DNA of 64,000 nt from Azoarcus sp. DN11 (GTDB lineage: Bacteria > Pseudomonadota > Gammaproteobacteria > Burkholderiales > Rhodocyclaceae), in assembly GCF_003628555.1 (NCBI RefSeq), contig NZ_CP021731.1, positions 1,364,001 through 1,428,000 on the forward strand, given 5' to 3'. The position numbers were made by a program, and so were the translations under genes. Positions 62,988-64,000 of the stretch are shown here, piece by piece. Each line of letters opens with the position of its first letter. Within the stretch, counting starts at the first letter, position 1. The notes under the pieces are model-generated. The model worked only from the letters and a program-made list of their open reading frames with translations. It was not told where the DNA came from and searched no databases.

Positions 62988-64000
62988 ATGTGCCCGGCCG
63001 GCCTGGCCGAGGTGCTCGACACCTTCGGCCCGGCCTATCTCGCCACCCGGCCGCTGCCGCGCGGCGGCGCGAAGGTCTGGCGGGCGATCGCCGCCTGCCG
63101 CACGCCGGCCCTCGGCGGGCATCTCGAAGCCTGCGACTCCTGCGGGCGGCGCCGGCACGTCTATCATTCGTGCCGCAACCGCCACTGTCCGCAATGCCAG
63201 ACGCGGGCGAAGGAAGCCTGGCTCGCCGCCCGGCGCCGGGAGGTGCTGCCGGTGCCTTACTTCCACCTTGTCTTCACGTTGCCGCACATCCTCAACGGTC
63301 TCGTCGCCGCCCGCCCGAGGGCTCTGTACGAGTTGCTCTTTGCCAGCGTGGCCGCCACGCTCACGGAGTTCGCGGCCAGCCCCCGCCATCTGGGAGGCGT
63401 GCCGGCGTTCTCGCTCGTGCTGCACACCTGGACCCAGGATCTGCGCCGCCACGTTCATGTTCATGCGCTCGTCGCCGGCGGCGCGTTGAGTTCAGGCGGC
63501 GAGTGGATTCGGCCGAAGAAGGGCTTCCTGTTCCCGGTGCGCGCGCTCTCGCGCGTGTTCCGCGGCAACTTCGTCGCCGGCCTCGCACAGCTGGCCGGCA
63601 GCGAGCACTGGCCGGCCGGCGCCGACTGGCTGCCCCTCAAGCGGCGCCTGCACGACCATGACTGGGTGGTCTACGCTAAACAGCCGCTCGGCGGGCCCGA
63701 AGCGGTCCTCGAATATCTCGGCCGTTATACCCACCGGGTCGCGATCTCCAACGAGCGCATCGTCGGCATCGACGGCGAGCAGGTCGCCTTCCGCGTGCGA
63801 GCGGAAGCCGGTGGCGGCAAGAAACGGACACTGCGCCTCCCGGGCGTCGACTTCATCGGCCGCTTCCTGCTCCATGTGCTCCCCGCCGGCTTCAAGCGCA
63901 TTCGCCACTACGGCCTGCTTTCGCCGGCGCGCAAGCGCCCCGGCCTGGCCGCCGCGCGGGCCGCGCTCGCCGTGCCGGCCCCGTCACCGGCCACCGTCGA
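62988..64000 (+). CDS. IS91-family HUH transposase (3' end outside window)
   Basis: The first 337 codons are present, without stop, to the window edge. The N-terminal zinc-binding segment has CDSCGRRRHVYHSCRNRHCPQCQ-type cysteines (written here as positions 49-71). The HUH motif HVHVH is at 155-159, and the paired catalytic tyrosines are Y243 and Y247 (EYLGRYTHRVA). This is the single-strand, rolling-circle-like IS91 enzyme. ATG at 62988 is 7 bp after the recombinase stop, so the two are cotranscribed. Confidence 0.92.
   Translation, partial: MCPAGLAEVLDTFGPAYLATRPLPRGGAKVWRAIAACRTPALGGHLEACDSCGRRRHVYHSCRNRHCPQCQTRAKEAWLAARRREVLPVPYFHLVFTLPHILNGLVAARPRALYELLFASVAATLTEFAASPRHLGGVPAFSLVLHTWTQDLRRHVHVHALVAGGALSSGGEWIRPKKGFLFPVRALSRVFRGNFVAGLAQLAGSEHWPAGADWLPLKRRLHDHDWVVYAKQPLGGPEAVLEYLGRYTHRVAISNERIVGIDGEQVAFRVRAEAGGGKKRTLRLPGVDFIGRFLLHVLPAGFKRIRHYGLLSPARKRPGLAAARAALAVPAPSPATV

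Larger units (their letters stand above)
61984..64000 (+). mobile_element. IS91-family element with tyrosine recombinase gene (right end outside window)
   Basis: It carries a tyrosine recombinase and an HUH transposase in the same direction. A left end is suggested after GAAC (61981-61984), the tetranucleotide next to which IS91 elements insert; the boundary is approximate. Two hairpins follow: ACCGC-TTGC-GCGGT (61988-62001) and GATGC-N5-GCATC (62013-62027); a third, CCGGGAA-TG-TTCCCGG, is at 62101-62116. The element is cut by the window edge. Confidence 0.7.

Overview
The window reads as chromosomal DNA of a GC-rich betaproteobacterium, most likely of the Rhodocyclales (Azoarcus / Thauera / Aromatoleum type). 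I infer this from the gene pairings (purM divergent from an AI-2E permease and hda), an NnrS protein, a Lrp/leuA pair, a glyoxylate-to-pyruvate operon and the overall protein style. No ribosomal or transfer RNA gene and no CRISPR array was seen. The window opens inside a HAD-type phosphatase gene and closes inside an IS91-type transposase.

Layout. 1-14.5 kb is mostly housekeeping: HAD phosphatase, hda and AI-2E permease (minus), purM, an RND efflux pair with an unknown membrane protein, miaA, an MFS carrier, nnrS, an RlmN paralogue and a VTT-domain protein. 14.7-24 kb is envelope and signalling: a DegP-type protease below a putative FNR box, an OmpR/EnvZ-class pair, a START-like secreted protein, a Lys/Ala-rich secreted peptide, a second two-component system, a DUF445 protein and a lectin-like secreted protein. 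At 24.3-26.9 kb a FUSC transporter is followed by an intact IS1182-type insertion sequence that sits exactly on the transporter's stop codon. 27-37 kb carries a CHRD protein, an alkaline phosphatase, a secreted His-tailed protein, wrbA, an ammonium transporter with a clear sigma-54 promoter, an EamA exporter, and a three-gene operon (Kef-type antiporter, YbdK ligase, class I amidotransferase) that hints at gamma-glutamyl/thiol chemistry.

37-47 kb holds a glycosyltransferase plus LpxH-like phosphoesterase, a ribbon-helix-helix regulator and a six-gene operon for a complex-I-like / Hyf-like membrane complex. Its large subunit has lost all four cysteines that hold the NiFe site, so it is best called an energy-converting-hydrogenase-related (Ehr) complex. 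47-55 kb is a glyoxylate assimilation cluster (gcl, hyi, glxR, ttuD, glcG, pyk), preceded by perfect palindromes that look like regulator sites. 54.8-58.7 kb has four small envelope proteins (glycine-zipper, Pro/Ala-rich lipoprotein, BON, EF-hand) beside a NarX-like kinase, a receiver-only protein and a NarL-type regulator.

58.7-64 kb has a Lrp/AsnC regulator divergent from leuA and then mobile DNA: a REP-like inverted repeat, a truncated and frameshifted integron integrase that keeps a perfect LexA box on its promoter, and an IS91-family element with its own tyrosine recombinase.
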